Below are positions 56,901 to 64,000 of a stretch of DNA of 64,000 nucleotides, piece by piece. A model generated the notes under the pieces. It had not been told where the DNA came from. It worked only from the letters and a program-made list of their open reading frames with translations, and searched no databases. Origin of the DNA: Planomonospora parontospora (GTDB lineage: Bacteria; Actinomycetota; Actinomycetes; Streptosporangiales; Streptosporangiaceae). The DNA lies in NCBI GenBank assembly GCA_014647935.1, contig BMQD01000005.1:310209-374208 (forward strand), written 5' to 3'. The position numbers were made by a program, and so were the translations under genes. Numbering within the stretch: the stretch's first letter is position 1; every line of letters starts with the position of its first letter.

Positions 56901-57431
56901 TTGACCACAGGACGGGTGATCGCGGTGACCGGGGGGACCCACGACGAGTTCCGCGAGTACGTCATTGCTCGCGGACCGGCGCTGCTGCGCGCCGCCCGCC
57001 GGGTCACCGGGAACCCGAACGACGCCGAGGACCTGCTCCAGGCGGCGCTGGCCAAGACCTACCTGGCCTGGGAGCGCATCGAGGACCGCGCGGCCCTGGA
57101 CGGTTACGTGCGCCGGGCGATGGTCAACATCAACATCTCGTGGTGGCGGCGGCGCAGGCTGGAGGAGTATCCCTCGGGGGAGGTGCCCGAGCCGGTCGCC
57201 CCCAGCGTCCAGCGGCAGCTGCCCGAGCGGGTGGAGCAGGCGCTCGACGGGCTGCCCGCCCGGATGCGGGCCGCGATCGTGCTGCGTTACTACGAGGACA
57301 TGACCGAGCCGGAGATCGCCAAGGCCCTGGGCGTCAGCGTCGGCACGGTCAAGAGCACGGTCTCGCGCGGCATGGCCAAGCTCCGCTGCGCCCTCGAGGT
57401 CCAGGAGCGGCGGCTCGAGCCCCAGTCCTGA
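56901..57431 (+). CDS. RNA polymerase sigma factor, SigE family (ECF)
   Basis: 176 aa; TTG at 56901 with GGGAG five bases upstream. Region 2: ALLRAARRVTGNPNDAEDLLQAALAKTYLAWERI; region 4: LPARMRAAIVLRYYEDMTEPEIAKALGVSVGTVKSTVSRGMAKL. This fits the large SigE/ECF41-like actinobacterial group (SigE family, sigma-70 region 4 type 2). No anti-sigma gene follows, so control is elsewhere. The upstream 283 bp hold only its promoter region. Confidence 0.9.
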   Translation: MTTGRVIAVTGGTHDEFREYVIARGPALLRAARRVTGNPNDAEDLLQAALAKTYLAWERIEDRAALDGYVRRAMVNINISWWRRRRLEEYPSGEVPEPVAPSVQRQLPERVEQALDGLPARMRAAIVLRYYEDMTEPEIAKALGVSVGTVKSTVSRGMAKLRCALEVQERRLEPQS

Positions 57432-57468
57432 CCCTCCGTCGTCGGGATCCGCCCCGGGGCGTTCCGGG

Positions 57469-58023
57469 TCATCGGCCGCGATCGTCGGAGGGCCGCCGGG
57501 AGGGCGGCCGCCCGGGAGGCTGCTCGCAGGATCCGGCCTCTCCGGAGGGCGGGGCCTGGGCGCCCGCCGTGGCGCAGGGCCGTACGGCGTCGCGGATGGT
57601 CCTGAGGGCGTCGAGGAAGGCCGAGAGCCGGTCCGGGGATAGCAGCCCGGTGAGCCAGGCCTCGATGTCCGCCAGGTGCTGCGGCAGCACGTCGCCGAGA
57701 CGGGCCAGGCCCGTCTCCGTGATCACCGCGTACGACGTCCGGCGGTCCGTGGCGCACGCCTCCCTCGCGACCAGGCCCTCGCGTTCCAGCCGGTCCACGA
57801 CCCTGGTCACACCGCTGGTGGACAGAGTGGTCTGCGCGGCCAGGTCGCTCATCCGCAGGCGCTGCCCCGGAGAGCGCGCCAGGCGGATCAGGGTCTCGAA
57901 GTCGATCTCGGAGAGCCCCGCCGCCGCGAGGGTGGGGAGCGTCTTGTCCGACAGCCCGGTGGAGACCTCGGAGAGGAGGCCCATCGCGGTCAGCCGGGGG
58001 TCGTCTAGAGGGAGCACGTTCAC
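57469..58023 (-). CDS. MarR-family regulator
   Basis: 184 aa from a GTG at 58023. MarR winged helix: LRMSDLAAQTTLSTSGVTRVVDRLEREGLVAREACATDRRTSYAVIT. The C-terminal tail is Pro/Ser/Arg-rich and disordered. Divergent from a YceI gene; a perfect 14-bp palindrome lies between them, so it probably controls both. Confidence 0.9.
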   Translation of the reverse strand: MNVLPLDDPRLTAMGLLSEVSTGLSDKTLPTLAAAGLSEIDFETLIRLARSPGQRLRMSDLAAQTTLSTSGVTRVVDRLEREGLVAREACATDRRTSYAVITETGLARLGDVLPQHLADIEAWLTGLLSPDRLSAFLDALRTIRDAVRPCATAGAQAPPSGEAGSCEQPPGRPPSRRPSDDRGR

Positions 58024-58047
58024 ACTGTATCGGACGATAGTTGACGA

Positions 58048-58061
58048 GAGGAATATTCCTC
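58048..58061. promoter_or_regulatory. MarR operator candidate
   Basis: Perfect palindrome GAGGAATATTCCTC, 25 bp from the MarR start and 58 bp from the YceI start, in an AT-rich patch unlike its surroundings. Size and symmetry fit a MarR dimer site. Confidence 0.65.
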
Positions 58062-58118
58062 CTGTAGAAATATGTTGACGCAAACGTCCACGCAGCAAGC
58101 ACCCCTCGGGAGAACACG

Positions 58119-58682
58119 ATGAGCACTCGCACCTGGGAGAACCTCCAGATCCCCGCCGCCGGCACCTACGCGCTCGACGCCGCCCACACCAGCATCGGCT
58201 TCGTCGTCAAGCACATGATGGTGAGCAAGGTCCGCGGTGGCTTCGGCGACTTCGCGGGCACCGTGACGATCGCCGAGAACCCCCTGGAGTCCTCCGCCGA
58301 GCTCACGATCAGGACCGAGAGCATCAACACCGGCGTGGCCGACCGCGACGGCCACCTGCGCGGCGACGACTTCCTCGCCGTCGATAAGTTCCCCGAGCTG
58401 ACCTTCCGCAGCACGCGCGTCGTCGGCCACTCCGGGGACGAGTTCACCCTGGCGGGCGACCTGACGATCCGCGACGTCACCAAGCCGGTCGAGCTCACCG
58501 TCGAGTACGGCGGCGCCGGCACCAACCCGTGGGGCCAGGAGGTCTGGGGCTTCTCCATCACCACCGAGATCGACCGTGAGGAGTTCGGCCTGACCTGGAA
58601 CCAGGCGCTGGAGACCGGTGGCGTGCTCGTCGGCAAGAAGATCAAGATCGAGATCGAGGGCGAGGCCAACCCGGCCGCCTGA
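58119..58682 (+). CDS. YceI family protein
   Basis: 187 aa from the ATG at 58119 without a signal peptide. The lipocalin-like YceI signature is clear: AGTYALDAAHTSIGFVVKHMMVSKVRGGFGDF, then GHLRGDDFLAVDKFPELTFRS and GDLTIRDVTKPVEL. YceI binds polyprenoid or amphiphilic molecules; the cytosolic actinobacterial form is usually next to a MarR regulator, as here. A hairpin terminator follows at 58715-58745. Confidence 0.92.
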   Translation: MSTRTWENLQIPAAGTYALDAAHTSIGFVVKHMMVSKVRGGFGDFAGTVTIAENPLESSAELTIRTESINTGVADRDGHLRGDDFLAVDKFPELTFRSTRVVGHSGDEFTLAGDLTIRDVTKPVELTVEYGGAGTNPWGQEVWGFSITTEIDREEFGLTWNQALETGGVLVGKKIKIEIEGEANPAA

Positions 58683-58714
58683 TCTCCTGGATCCCTGAGC
58701 TCCGGGATCGACGC

Positions 58715-58745
58715 AAGGCTCCTCCCCGGGCGGGCGAGGAGCCTT
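58715..58745 (+). terminator. Hairpin terminator after YceI
   Basis: 10-bp stem AAGGCTCCTC / GAGGAGCCTT with an 11-nt GC-rich loop, 33 bp beyond the YceI stop. Confidence 0.75.
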
Positions 58746-58785
58746 CGTGTGCTCGACAGGTGAGATTTCATGTCTCACACATAGA

Positions 58786-58873
58786 GAATCCACAGGTTTA
58801 CCCTGAGCTCCACCTGCACGTCCACGGCTTTGTCCACAGGTGTGGACGAAGTTGTCCACAGGCGGTGGATAAA
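58786..58873. promoter_or_regulatory. Cluster of DnaA boxes
   Basis: Within 88 bp: TTGTCCACA at 58830-58838 and 58852-58860, inverted TCGTCCACA at 58841-58849, inverted TTATCCACC at 58864-58872, and a weaker GAATCCACA at 58786-58794. TTGTCCACA is the actinobacterial DnaA consensus. No dnaA or dnaN gene flanks it, so this is not the known oriC arrangement; a DnaA-titrating or DnaA-regulated site is possible. Confidence 0.6.
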
Positions 58874-58963
58874 CCTCCCGGAGGGGCGTGGCCGACGCGC
58901 TGGGCAATCGCTTTGCCGCCTTGCCCGATCGCCGGTACTCTGTGCTGAGCCACACGGCTACCA

Positions 58964-59053
58964 GGAGGCTTCGCCTAGTCAGGTCTATGGCGCCGCACTG
59001 CTAATGCGGTTTGGGTTTACCGCCCATCCGGGGTTCAAATCCCCGAGCCTCCG
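58964..59053 (+). tRNA. tRNA-Ser(GCU)
   Basis: 90 nt. Acceptor GGAGGCT pairs with AGCCTCC; anticodon stem CCGCA/TGCGG with loop CTGCTAA, anticodon GCT (serine AGC/AGU); long variable arm; T-arm GGGGTTCAAATCCCC. CCA is not encoded. A strong terminator follows at 59063-59091 and an integrase remnant lies just downstream, so the tRNA is also an integration target. Confidence 0.92.
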
Positions 59054-59062
59054 CAGATCAGA

Positions 59063-59091
59063 GGCCCTCTCCCGCGTTCGGGGAGAGGGCC
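59063..59091 (+). terminator. tRNA terminator
   Basis: 11-bp stem GGCCCTCTCCC / GGGAGAGGGCC followed by CTTTTCT, a classic intrinsic terminator ten bases after the tRNA-Ser 3' end. Outer sequences AGATCAGA and TCTGATCT extend it. Confidence 0.85.
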
Positions 59092-59153
59092 TTTTCTGAT
59101 CTCCAGAGGGCTCATAGTTGCAGTTCTAGTTGCAACGAGCGCCCAGTGAGGGC

Positions 59154-59700
59154 TCAGGAGTCTCCCCACAGCGCCGAGGCGCGCCGCTCGCCGGCGTCGC
59201 GCATCAGGGGTGTGGACACGTGGGCGTAGCGCTCGGTCGTGGTGACCCGCGTGTGGCCGAGAACCTCCTGGGCGACTCGGATGTTCACCCCCTGCTCGAT
59301 GAGGAGCGTCGCGGCGGTGTGCCGGGCGTCGTGGACTCGGACATCCCTCACCCCGGCATGCTTGAGGATGGTCTTCCACTGTCGGCGTGGCCGGTGCAGT
59401 CCTTGAGGCAGGGCCGCTTGTAGCGGTTGTGCCCCGGCTTCGCGCAGTCCGGCTTGCAGCCGGGCAGGTGCCCGTACTCCGTGCAGTTCTCCTTGCAGGG
59501 ACGGCGGTGCCACTTCTCGCCGCACCGGTGCGGATCGGCGCAGCCGTGCCGCCACTCGGCCCGCTGGATCTGGAAGCACGCCCGGATCACACAGGTTTCC
59601 AGATCGACGTACTGCCAGCGGAGCCCGAGCGCCTCACCCTGGCGGATGCCGAGCGCCAGGGCGACCGACCAGCGGCCCGCCGCCGCTACATGCCGTCGGA
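59154..59700 (-). pseudogene. Tyrosine integrase with Cys-rich insertion, internally deleted
   Basis: Minus-strand coding from about 59700: RWSVALALGIRQGEALGLRW (start of the catalytic domain), then the Cys/His-rich insertion (WRHGCADPHRCGEKWH, HLPGCKPDCAKPGH, CLKDCTGHA) known from some actinobacterial integrases. At about 59385 about 100 residues are missing and the frame changes; then KTILKHAGVRDVRVHDARHTAATLL with the HxxR-type motif, LGHTRVTTTERYAHVS with the nucleophilic Tyr, ending at 59154. Located right beside tRNA-Ser(GCU), as expected for an integrated element. Dead gene. Confidence 0.85.
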
Positions 59701-59946
59701 CCCTGCTGCCTCATGCCTGCGAGCCACTCGCTCTTCCGCTTCGCCCTTCTGGGCCGCTCTCTCCGCCGCCACCCGCTCCCGCAGCTCCGCATCCGCCACA
59801 TCCCGGGGACGCGGAATCCGACTCCTCCGATCATGCTTGAGCGCCAGCCGTATCGCCCCGTAGATCACCAGGAACAGCACCGCCAGCGAGAACAGCCACG
59901 AAAGTACTTCGCCCAGCGATACAAACAGGTTTCTCAATTCATTCAC
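59686..59946 (-). CDS. Small single-pass membrane protein, 86 aa
   Basis: GTG at 59946 overlaps the stop of the previous gene (GTGA). One helix (VLSWLFSLAVLFLVIYGAIRLAL) then a charged, helical tail (VADAELRERVAAERAAQK). Third gene of the operon that begins at 60562. Its 3' end slightly overlaps the integrase remnant. Unknown function. Confidence 0.65.
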   Translation of the reverse strand: MNELRNLFVSLGEVLSWLFSLAVLFLVIYGAIRLALKHDRRSRIPRPRDVADAELRERVAAERAAQKGEAEERVARRHEAAGSDGM

Positions 59947-60071
59947 CCGAGTTCTGCTGTCGGCGCCTCGACCGTGATTTCGATCAAGCCTGCCTGACGC
60001 GTCCCCTCGCCGTCCATTGCCTCCGGCGGGGGCGCTCCGGCTCCGGGATGATCGTCAAGGGGCGTGCTCAT
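59943..60071 (-). CDS. Short acidic/Pro-rich protein, 42 aa
   Basis: ATG at 60071 overlaps the stop of the membrane protein gene (ATGA) and its own stop overlaps the next start (GTGA). The product (MSTPLDDHPGAGAPPPEAMD...TVEAPTAELG) is disordered. The coupling at both ends supports a real gene. It is missing from cassette copy A at 5465. Confidence 0.55.
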   Translation of the reverse strand: MSTPLDDHPGAGAPPPEAMDGEGTRQAGLIEITVEAPTAELG

Positions 60072-60562
60072 AGCTGTCGGCCTGTCAGTGGCCGGGATGA
60101 GAAGGCGGGCGGGGTGTTCGCCTCTCGGGAATCGATGATGGCGACTGCCCGACCGATCAGGATCACTATGCCGACGATCATGATCGCCACACCCGAAAGT
60201 TCGGCGAACGCTGCCATGAAGTACTCGCCGTCCGGATCGCCGACTCCGGACGGTGAACCGTTGAGCCATCGTGACGCCGCCATCGCCTGGTGCAGGACCA
60301 GGGCGCCGAACGCGAAGGTGATCCCTCCCAGGACGAAGCCCGGAGGCGCCGGCCGGGGCCGCTCGCTGGAAGAGAAGGTCTTCCAAGCTCCGACCACCAG
60401 CGAGATCGGGACCAACAGGAACCAGCTGAACTCCAGGGTCATGATCGCGCTCAAGCGCAGGTGCTCGAATCCGTCACCCCGCGGGGAGTGCAGGAGCGGG
60501 ATCATCGGGATCCCGCTGAGGAGTCCGATGGCGAGGAAACGGAAGAACCACATGGCCGACAT
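60068..60562 (-). CDS. Four-helix membrane protein, copy B of the duplicated cassette
   Basis: 164 aa from the ATG at 60562. Paralogue of 5465-5935 with only scattered substitutions over the first 150 residues. Here the gene is the first of three overlapping genes. The matching leader upstream includes the GCGGGAT repeat (60669) and the att-like core (60754-60777). Function unknown; the location at both islands suggests it belongs to the ends of the integrating element. Confidence 0.8.
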   Translation of the reverse strand: MSAMWFFRFLAIGLLSGIPMIPLLHSPRGDGFEHLRLSAIMTLEFSWFLLVPISLVVGAWKTFSSSERPRPAPPGFVLGGITFAFGALVLHQAMAASRWLNGSPSGVGDPDGEYFMAAFAELSGVAIMIVGIVILIGRAVAIIDSREANTPPAFSSRPLTGRQL

Positions 60563-60777
60563 GGTCTCGGACGACGGAGGGGGCGGGTCAAGAGCCGAGG
60601 TGGGAGAGTTTCCACGGATGGAAGGGCATGATCGACTTCTGGATCATGGTTGGAGAGGGCGAGGGCCTGCGGGATATATGCGGGATGATCTTCCACCGTT
60701 CGGGTCGGGGAAGAGGTTTTCGCCCTGATCGGAAGCTCTGTCATCGCCCGGAACGCAGCCCTCTTGAAAGCCGCTAG
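60119..60777. repeat. Duplicated cassette, copy B
   Basis: Direct repeat of 5490-6151. Similarity ends at the core CTCTTGAAAGCCGCTAG; beyond it, copy A continues into tRNA-Ser while copy B does not, so copy B represents the unrecombined or a different att form. Confidence 0.8.
60669..60695. repeat. Arm-type GCGGGAT repeat, cassette copy B
   Basis: Same phased double GCGGGAT motif as at 6043 and 6306, about 85 bp from the att-like core at 60754. Confidence 0.5.
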
Positions 60778-60842
60778 TGGTGTCGTACACCCTTCCCAGA
60801 AAAAGTTTGCTCCGTACATCGTGCGCATGGGGAGGCTGCGAC

Positions 60843-61361
60843 ATGAGGCCGCTGATGATCGAGATCGACCCGCTGAGGTCGGTTGGTCCCGTTTTGATCG
60901 GTTCCTCTCACGAAGAAGCCGGGCAAGCACTACGCGTCTGGGGTGAGCCCGTACCGTACGCGCCGTATCCGGGGGCACTACCGCTCGACTGGAGGATCAA
61001 CGGCGGAGACACCGGCATCGACGCCTTCGTCCACTGCGGCTCCACCGGAGCCGTCCAGGCTGTGGAGATCTTCCGTGATTCCGACACCCGTCCCCGAGCT
61101 CAGGTGCTCTTGCTGGGCGTAGACGTGTTCTCCATGCCTGCTGGGCAGGTGATGGAAGTCCTGCGAGAGCGATTCGAGATCGAAGAAGAGGACGACTGCG
61201 GGTTCACCGTTCCGGAGATCTCGGTCGGCCTGTGGCGCTCCATTGTTCCGGGCGAGGATGCCGACGAAGCAGAACGCGAGCGCTACACCTGCTTCGAGAG
61301 CGTCCTGGCCGCCCGCCCGGGTTACTACGCGCGACCTTCCGCGCCGGAGCCCGGCCGGTAG
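60843..61361 (+). CDS. Hypothetical protein, 172 aa
   Basis: ATG at 60843 (MRPLMIEIDPLRSVGPV). The pattern, with IGSSHEEAGQALRVWGEP and VFSMPAGQVMEVLRERFEIEEEDD, resembles small actinobacterial cytosolic proteins found beside immunity genes. No signal peptide or helix. Not assigned to a named family. Confidence 0.6.
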   Translation: MRPLMIEIDPLRSVGPVLIGSSHEEAGQALRVWGEPVPYAPYPGALPLDWRINGGDTGIDAFVHCGSTGAVQAVEIFRDSDTRPRAQVLLLGVDVFSMPAGQVMEVLRERFEIEEEDDCGFTVPEISVGLWRSIVPGEDADEAERERYTCFESVLAARPGYYARPSAPEPGR

Positions 61362-61400
61362 GGCAGGGGGCTGTAAAGCCGCCGACAGTACGCTGGCCTC

Positions 61401-61616
61401 ATGGACGAGATCACTCTCCGCCTGGATCAGGAGGCTGCAACGGTTCTGCGTGACCATCTCCACATGGTCGGCGAGCACTTCGCCGCCGGCACGCCCGTGG
61501 CGCAGTTCCCGCGGGAAGACGAGGAACGGCTTGCCAAGGTCATGTGCGAGCTGGACAAGGCGCTCGGCGGCCGTGGTTGCATCGCGTGCGCCATGGGCGG
61601 CCGCTCCCACCGCTGA
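61401..61616 (+). CDS. Small protein with C-terminal Cys pair, 71 aa
   Basis: ATG at 61401, 39 bp after the previous gene and co-oriented. Helical (ITLRLDQEAATVLRDHLHMVG) with a C-terminal CIAC motif that might bind metal. Not recognised. Confidence 0.55.
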   Translation: MDEITLRLDQEAATVLRDHLHMVGEHFAAGTPVAQFPREDEERLAKVMCELDKALGGRGCIACAMGGRSHR

Positions 61617-61680
61617 TCGCCTGCGGTCATCAGCAAGATCGATCAGTCTGAGTCATGCATTGACCGGGCACAATCAGACC

Positions 61681-62274
61681 GTGGACTCCCAGGCCTCCCC
61701 TCTTCTGAAAGCGGCCCGTCTCTGTCCTGCCGACATCCGGACCGAGTTCGGCATCGGTGTGCCCGACGTGCTGGAGTACCTGGGGCACGACGAGTGGGAG
61801 ATGGCGCTCCTTCTTCTCGAAGAGCTCGGTGACGCCCATCCGCAGCCGCCCGGCTTCTGGAGCCTGCTGGCCGATGCCGCCCGTCTGATGTGGCTTCGGC
61901 GGGACGCCGACTGGTACGAATGGCGGCGCTGTGAGGCCCGAAGCGGCGTTCTCCGGGCCGAGTTGTGCCTGAAGTGCACCGAGGACGGAGGCCGTACGCT
62001 GCCGGTGCCCTCCGGCTGGTCGCTGCGACCCATGTGGGACATCGGCCGGCGGACACCTGAGGGGGAACCACTGCTCAGCATCGCCGCCCTCTGGGTCGAG
62101 GGCGGCGATCCCCTGAAGCCGGGAGAGTGCGCCCCCGTGCGGCTCCTTCCCCTCGCCCCTGAACACTGGCGACACCTCACACCGGGTGATGCGATCACCA
62201 TGCACGAGATACGACCACCCGCCGGAACGGCACGTGTCGTTGAGGTCATGCCGCCCGTGGTGGCCGCTTCCTAG
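61681..62274 (+). CDS. Hypothetical protein, 197 aa
   Basis: GTG at 61681. N-terminal half is helical with VPDVLEYLGHDEWEMALLLLEELGD, a pattern of small immunity-like proteins; the C-terminal half has short strands (LRAELCLKCTEDGGRTLPVP, SIAALWVEGGDPL). No membrane segment. Function unknown. Confidence 0.65.
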   Translation: MDSQASPLLKAARLCPADIRTEFGIGVPDVLEYLGHDEWEMALLLLEELGDAHPQPPGFWSLLADAARLMWLRRDADWYEWRRCEARSGVLRAELCLKCTEDGGRTLPVPSGWSLRPMWDIGRRTPEGEPLLSIAALWVEGGDPLKPGECAPVRLLPLAPEHWRHLTPGDAITMHEIRPPAGTARVVEVMPPVVAAS

Positions 62275-62391
62275 AGGAACTCCAGGCTGGTCTTCAGCAG
62301 CTGTCCAGGGGGATTGACGGTAAGTCGACTCAGGAATTCTTCGACTCGAAGAGTTCGGGACGGCGAGCCGGTCGGCTTCTATGATTCGTCA

Positions 62392-62601
62392 ATGGAGATC
62401 CGGATTGTTCTTCCGTTCGACCCCGACTTCCATGACCCCAAGAGCCTGGCGGCCCTGGAACAACGCTGCACCCAGCACGGCAGAGAAGAGTGCGCGGAGC
62501 CGCCCATCGCAAGCGTGCACTACCCACCGAACGGGCGCGTCGCGGCATGCCCCCGAGCGCTTCGCAGCATCATCGAGGACGCCATCAAGAAGTTCTCCTA
62601 G
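62392..62601 (+). CDS. Small hypothetical protein, 69 aa
   Basis: ATG at 62392 (MEIRIVLPFDPDF). Alternating strand-helix pattern with two Cys (QRCTQHGREECAEPP). Co-oriented with the previous gene. Not recognised; low-to-moderate coding evidence. Confidence 0.45.
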   Translation: MEIRIVLPFDPDFHDPKSLAALEQRCTQHGREECAEPPIASVHYPPNGRVAACPRALRSIIEDAIKKFS

Positions 62602-62639
62602 CGGAGATCGCACCAAGCCGCGGTCGCATCGTCGAAGGT

Positions 62640-62775
62640 CTTCCCCGAGGGCAGCGTTCACCCTGCGGGTCTGAGTGCTCGGCTTCGCGGACCCGGCGGA
62701 TCAGTCCGGCGAGGCCGTGCCGGTCGAGGAGGCCGAGGGTCTGCCGCCAGGTGGTCGGGGCGAAGTGGTCCACGA
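62640..62775 (-). pseudogene. Fragment of an unknown gene cut by repeat R1
   Basis: Minus-strand frame reads FRLVDHFAPTTWRQTLGLL, then DRHGLAGLIRRVREAE, protein-like with good codon bias, but its N-terminal side is replaced by R1 copy 3. No family recognised. A comparable truncation by R1 is seen in the integrase remnant at 7280. Confidence 0.35.
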
Positions 62776-62921
62776 GGCGGAAGGCGCGGCCGCCACGGCT
62801 CCCGCTCTGCGGGATCCGTCCGGGCATGAGGCCTGGGGGCCGGTCCCGGCCGGACCCGCCCGCCGTACGCCCGCCGCGCCGTACCCGACCGACTCGCCGC
62901 ACCGGGGTCCGCGCCGCCGCC
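62776..62921. repeat. R1 repeat, copy 3
   Basis: Left end GGCGG-AAGGCGCGG at 62776, right end CGCGCCGCCGCC at 62910-62921, the exact complement of the GGCGGCGGCGCG left end of copies 1 and 2. The interior is almost identical to copy 1 (CCCGCTCTGCGGGATCC, GGGGGCCGGTCCCGGCC). Confidence 0.7.
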
Positions 62922-63031
62922 CGGAAGGTCGCTCCGACCGTCGGTCCTGACCGCTACGCGGCGCCTATGGCGTCCTTCGGGATCGATGTCGGCAGCTCCG
63001 CTCCCGAAGTCTTCCGAACCGGCCCCTCCGC

Positions 63032-63632
63032 TCATCGGAAAATCGGAAGCCCGCCGCCCGGCAGGCAGACGGAGCGCAAATCGTCAGGACCGCAGGTGCT
63101 CCACGCCTCGTACCGGGAATCGGGCTTCACGTTCAGCTGCATCCCGGTGTCGAAGACCAGCCGCAGCGCACCGGACTTGAAGGCGACCGATGACAGGAGC
63201 GCCGCGCCGAAGAGTGCCAGGGCCGGCGCCACCTCCTGGCGCTCAGGGGCCAGGTGGACCGGTTTCGCATCGGGAGCGCTCAGCGGGCCTCTGGTGAGCG
63301 TCGCCGTGGACTCGATGTCCACCCGGGCGTCACCGTCGAGGAGCAGCGTCAACTGATGGCTCACCCGGACTTGGACCACCTGCATCCCCCGGTAGGGCAG
63401 AATCCACCGGTCCGCCAGCTCGGCCAGATCCGCCGGTGTGGTCACGACGCCGTCCGAGCGCATGACCGCTTCCCGGATCAGCGGGTCGGCAGCCGCATGA
63501 TCCTTCCTGCGGTGGTTCACCGAGACCACCATCCGAAGCGTCTCGTCGCCGTGCGGAAGCACATAGGTGAGGACTTTGTACTCCCGGCCGTCCTCTCCGG
63601 TGACGTTGAGGTGCCCAGCAGATTCCGGACAG
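63032..63632 (-). pseudogene. DUF6188-family protein, 5' end removed by an IS element
   Basis: Residues of the minus-strand frame show DUF6188 features: YRGMQVVQVRVSHQLTLLLDGDARVDIESTATLT, ALALFGAALLSSVAFKSGALRLVF, and SRYEAWSTCGPDDLRSVCLPGG. The N-terminal part (HLNVTGEDGREYKVLTYVLP...) runs into sequence of the IS3-like element at about 63630-63670, so the native start is lost. DUF6188 proteins are another immunity-type family. Confidence 0.65.
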
Positions 63633-63674
63633 TCGGCTACATAAGCTGACGGAAGTCTGGAAGAGGTAGGTACG

Positions 63675-63941
63675 TGACGAGGCGTCGTAGGCAGTTCTCG
63701 CCGGAGTTCAAGGAAGAAGCCGTCCGCATGGTGCTGGAGGGCGAGCGGACGGTCGCGTCGGTGGCACGCGAGTTCGACATCAACGCCAGCACCCTGGGCA
63801 GCTGGGTGAACCGGCATCGGATCGTGAGCGCGCAGGGCGAGCGGCAGCCGGTCTCGGGGCCGGAGCGGGCCCGGATTCGGGAGCTGGAGCGGGAGAACGC
63901 CGAGCTGCGCGAGAAGCTGATCTTTCTGAAAAAAGCAGCCT
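63675..63941 (+). CDS. IS3-family transposase OrfA, truncated at its 3' end
   Basis: GTG at 63675: RRRQFSPEFKEEAVRMVLEGE, ERTVASVAREFDINASTLGSWV is the IS3/IS911 HTH, followed by the leucine-zipper-like ELERENAELREKLIFLKKAA. CTGAAAAAAG at the end is the usual slippery site for frameshift into OrfB. Typical OrfB coding does not follow; another IS end begins at about 63942. Partial element. Confidence 0.8.
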
Positions 63942-63946
63942 TAGAT

Positions 63947-64000
63947 TCAAAGAGTCAAGGCAACACATTGGGCCGGGGTTCGGTAGCCGAGGCACTTGCG
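63947..64000 (-). mobile_element. IS30-like transposase C-terminus, continues beyond the window
   Basis: Minus-strand reading from the edge gives RKCLGYRTPAQCVALTL then TGA. The KCLGYRTPA ending is characteristic of IS30-family transposases. It has inserted at the frameshift site of the IS3 OrfA, a nested insertion. Only 17 residues are visible. Confidence 0.55.

Noticed and set aside
58786-58873. Chromosomal oriC
   Set aside because: DnaA boxes are real but there is no dnaA, dnaN, gyr or rpmH nearby and no AT-rich unwinding element.

Overview
The window comes from a very GC-rich actinomycete. GTG and TTG starts are frequent, coding third positions are almost all G or C, and the gene content is typical of the order: an ATP-binding anti-sigma protein beside a DUF5753 helix-turn-helix regulator, a SigE-family sigma factor, a MauE protein, YceI beside MarR, and F420-type oxidoreductases. 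I infer Streptosporangiales (a Streptosporangium or Nonomuraea relative), but no marker gene in the window proves this.

Layout. (1) 1-12 kb is a decayed accessory island. It holds the anti-sigma/HTH pair, many small immunity-like or orphan genes (SUKH, DUF6193, DUF6461, DUF7677-like, a NTF2-like protein, two tandem paralogues of an unknown family), small membrane proteins, wrecked tyrosine integrases, and the 3' half of a tRNA-Ser(UGA) that marks an attachment site. (2) 12-23 kb is mostly ordinary: aldo/keto reductase with HxlR, MFS exporter with LysR, a methyltransferase, a WXG100-like/DUF6571-like/lipoprotein group, and a GntR regulator with two tandem palindromic operators ahead of two small genes. 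(3) 23-49 kb is a mosaic of enzymes, transporters and regulators. It includes a frameshifted polytopic membrane protein, quinone oxidoreductase/AraC, a serine hydrolase, a two-gene operon of a small protein ending in Gly-Gly with a large DUF4132 protein, an EmrB-type exporter with TetR, a three-repeat secreted protein, CadD, a PIN toxin-antitoxin pair, a TIGR03943/permease metal-transport pair, a dead histidine kinase beside an intact response regulator, and a NUDIX-NYN fusion. (4) 49.6-53 kb is a tightly overlapping four-gene operon: an Lgt-like enzyme, a Pro-rich membrane protein, a radical SAM protein resembling tetraether-lipid synthases, and a small membrane protein. (5) 53.5-58.7 kb holds an orphan ATPase, a MauE/Cys-rich protein pair, a sigma factor, and MarR/YceI. 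(6) 58.8-64 kb starts with a cluster of DnaA boxes and an intact tRNA-Ser(GCU), followed by a second island: integrase wreck, a three-gene membrane-protein operon, orphan genes, and IS fragments at the right edge.

The two islands share sequence. A cassette of about 660 bp (one membrane-protein gene plus an att core) is present at 5.5-6.15 kb and again at 60.1-60.8 kb. A repeat of about 150 bp bounded by inverted repeats occurs at 1.4, 7.3 and 62.8 kb. Another pattern is the number of degenerate GC-rich minisatellites at gene borders between 29 and 53 kb.

The strongest leads for undescribed biology are the Gly-Gly protein with its DUF4132 partner, the Lgt-like/radical SAM operon, and the paired islands built around tRNA-Ser attachment sites.
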